The translations under genes were made by a program, and so were the position numbers. The notes under the pieces were generated by a model, which was not told the DNA's origin, ran no database searches, and saw nothing but the letters and a program-made list of their open reading frames with translations. From Hetaerina americana (taxonomy: Eukaryota; Arthropoda; Insecta; Odonata; Calopterygidae): 64,000 nucleotides of DNA. Positions 62,551 to 64,000 of this stretch are shown here, in pieces. The stretch covers positions 97,736,454-97,800,453 of the forward strand of contig JAKTNV010000003.1 in assembly GCA_022747635.1 (NCBI GenBank), given 5' to 3'. Within the stretch, counting starts at the first letter, position 1, and each line of letters starts with the position of its first letter.

Positions 62551-62707
62551 GAGTGATTTCTTATTTTTCCCTTTTGATTCCAACAACCCAACCAATGGCG
62601 ACCTCCTATCCCTCTGGAGAGAGGGAAACGCTTTACGTGGAAGTGGTCGAATATTCTATTTTCTTGATGATCAAGGTGGAACAATGACTTGCCTCCGTGC
62701 GCACTGA
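62537..62707 (+). CDS. Possible short ORF or first exon (56 codons), unrecognised
   Basis: The ATG inside the YY1-like element opens a frame of 56 residues beginning Met-Ala-Glu-Ser-Arg and ending at a TGA at 62705-62707. Unlike most frames here it is not low-complexity: it has a mixed composition with a FLFFPFDSNN segment and a Gly/Asp-rich end. No family is recognised, and the ATG context (A at -2, T at -3) is mediocre. It could be the start of a gene whose exon ends at an internal donor, or chance. No convincing donor was found. Confidence 0.15.
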   Translation: MAESRSDFLFFPFDSNNPTNGDLLSLWREGNALRGSGRIFYFLDDQGGTMTCLRAH

Positions 62708-63230
62708 AAAATAGCATTCTTACCCAAAAGATATATGAGATGTGAGAGACGTATATGCACCCTTGTCATTGAACGTGACTTCGAGGCAAAACAAATAAAA
62801 AATTAATCCACATCTCTTATCTATCTCACTGAACGGTATAAGTAACTAACGATGATTCAGGTTTACTCACTATTTTTTCTCGAATATTTTCTTTCCGATT
62901 AAGAACGTAATACCAAAAGGATACTTCTGGATGCGCGTACATGTTTAAAATAATTATTTGTCTTTTCCTGTGTGGTTAAATATTGAAATCGACGAAGTAA
63001 ATTTTTCTGCATATCAGCTAAGGGATTTTATTTTTTCAGCCTAATGGCGGTAAAACACAAAGACCCTTTCAATCAAATGATGGTTAAGTTTTGGATCAAT
63101 CTTTTCTCTCCCAAATATACGCCTGTGAACCCAAATTGAACAAATTTTTCACAACAAAATGTGCGCGCTCCTCATCTGCGGAGAAGTGTTGCAAGGAAGC
63201 TAATGACGTTATAACTGTTGGGGTTCTGGA
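62708..63230. other. AT-rich spacer
   Basis: No recognised features. Confidence 0.55.
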
Positions 63231-64000
63231 ATAATGGGGTGAACGGGAGACGAGCGAACATCAGGCGGCGGATGCTATCAGTCGATACACATGCGTGACT
63301 GACGTCTCCAAACCAGCGGCACGCCGGTTCGATACGATAGCATTTCTGTACCAGTGGTAAATTTGGAAGCCGGAGGGGAGAGGAGATAGGGGAGAAGTCG
63401 GGGGTGGCGGGGATTTGCGAAGTCGCGAGGAGGGAGTGGAGGGGGCGGGGGCGTTCAGGCGAACGGGAGCGAATAAGGGGGAGGGGTTTATGGGAAGTGA
63501 AGGGAGGGGAGGGAAGAGGTGTGGGATTGTTTTTAGAGGAAGCCTGGTCTAGGGTGAAGGAGAGGGTGGATGTGTGGGGGCGGGAGGGAGGGAAGGAAGG
63601 ATAGAGGTAAAGTGGGTGTTTTTGGATGGGTGGGGGTACCGCGGGGAGGCACGGAAGCGGCGAGAAGGGAGGGAGAGGTAAGGCGGGGGAAGGGAAGCGC
63701 GCAGCCCAGTGGCACGGCGAGGGATGGAAAAGCCAGGCTGCTGCCGTGGAGAGATATATCTAACCGCCATCTAATTACGCAGGCTGTAAAACCCCATGTG
63801 AATTACGCCCGAACTGGAGGTGGAGGAGGAGAGGGAATCAGAGGAGAGAGTTTAGAGGGGAGGTAAAATTGAGGGAGGAGGACGGGAGGAAAACTGGGAG
63901 GTTGATGGGATGAGGGGTAAGATTGGGAGGGAGGGCGGAGGGGAGTGGGAGAGGGGAATGAGAGATTGGAAGAATGGAGGGGAATCAGCGACTCTCTGTG
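63231..64000. other. Purine-rich GC island running off the window
   Basis: From 63365 to the end the plus strand is dominated by GGGA, GAGG and GGGG runs with G-quadruplex potential. At 63765-63778 the sequence GCCATCTAATTACG combines a near-Pho site with a TAATTA homeodomain-type core. Frames of 60-98 codons are Gly/Arg/Glu-rich artefacts. Confidence 0.5.

Noticed and set aside
1..64000. CRISPR arrays, bacterial operons, rRNA genes, homeobox or reverse-transcriptase coding
   Set aside because: None of these signatures was seen; composition and mobile elements point to an animal nuclear genome.

Overview
This is a eukaryotic, almost certainly arthropod and probably insect, non-coding window. 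No host protein family could be recognised in any of the six frames. The evidence is long AT-rich stretches full of stop codons, interspersed short GC/CpG-rich islands, long purine or pyrimidine runs, compound microsatellites, a tRNA-derived SINE, a mariner/Tc1-type DNA transposon and a foldback repeat carrying a hammerhead-ribozyme-like core of the sort associated with Penelope-like elements. The species cannot be named from the sequence alone.

Layout: about twenty GC-rich islands of 0.3-1.8 kb alternate with AT-rich deserts of 0.6-4 kb. Most islands are strongly strand-biased, purine-rich on one strand and pyrimidine-rich on the other, and several switch polarity in the middle. Long open frames of 100-216 codons occur in these islands but are low-complexity Ser/Pro/Leu or Arg/Glu/Gly translations of the biased DNA, so they are not annotated as genes.

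Three mobile elements are well defined. An inverted repeat with 71-bp perfect arms and a 13-base loop lies at 8838-8992. A full-length minus-strand SINE lies at 42906-43217, flanked by a perfect 13-bp target-site duplication. A 753-bp mariner element lies at 51213-51965, with perfect 33-bp terminal inverted repeats and a TA duplication. Its transposase has lost the catalytic core, leaving the DNA-binding N-terminus and an out-of-frame C-terminal tail. It sits next to a (TA)32(TG)10 microsatellite. A smaller palindromic repeat cluster lies at 40770-40976.

Several islands look like promoters or first exons. At 62470-62541 an ETS-like site, an inverted CCAAT box, a CRE-like site and a YY1/Pho-like site lie in order, the last overlapping an ATG. 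YY1/Pho-like motifs that include an ATG also occur at 25902-25913 (minus strand), 31493-31502, 58915-58922 and 59050-59057. Strong splice-donor sequences follow island sequence at 3333, 24145 and 27186. I infer that the window holds 5' ends or introns of one or more genes whose coding exons mostly lie outside it. GAGA-rich DNA together with Pho-like motifs allows, without proving, a Polycomb-regulated developmental locus.
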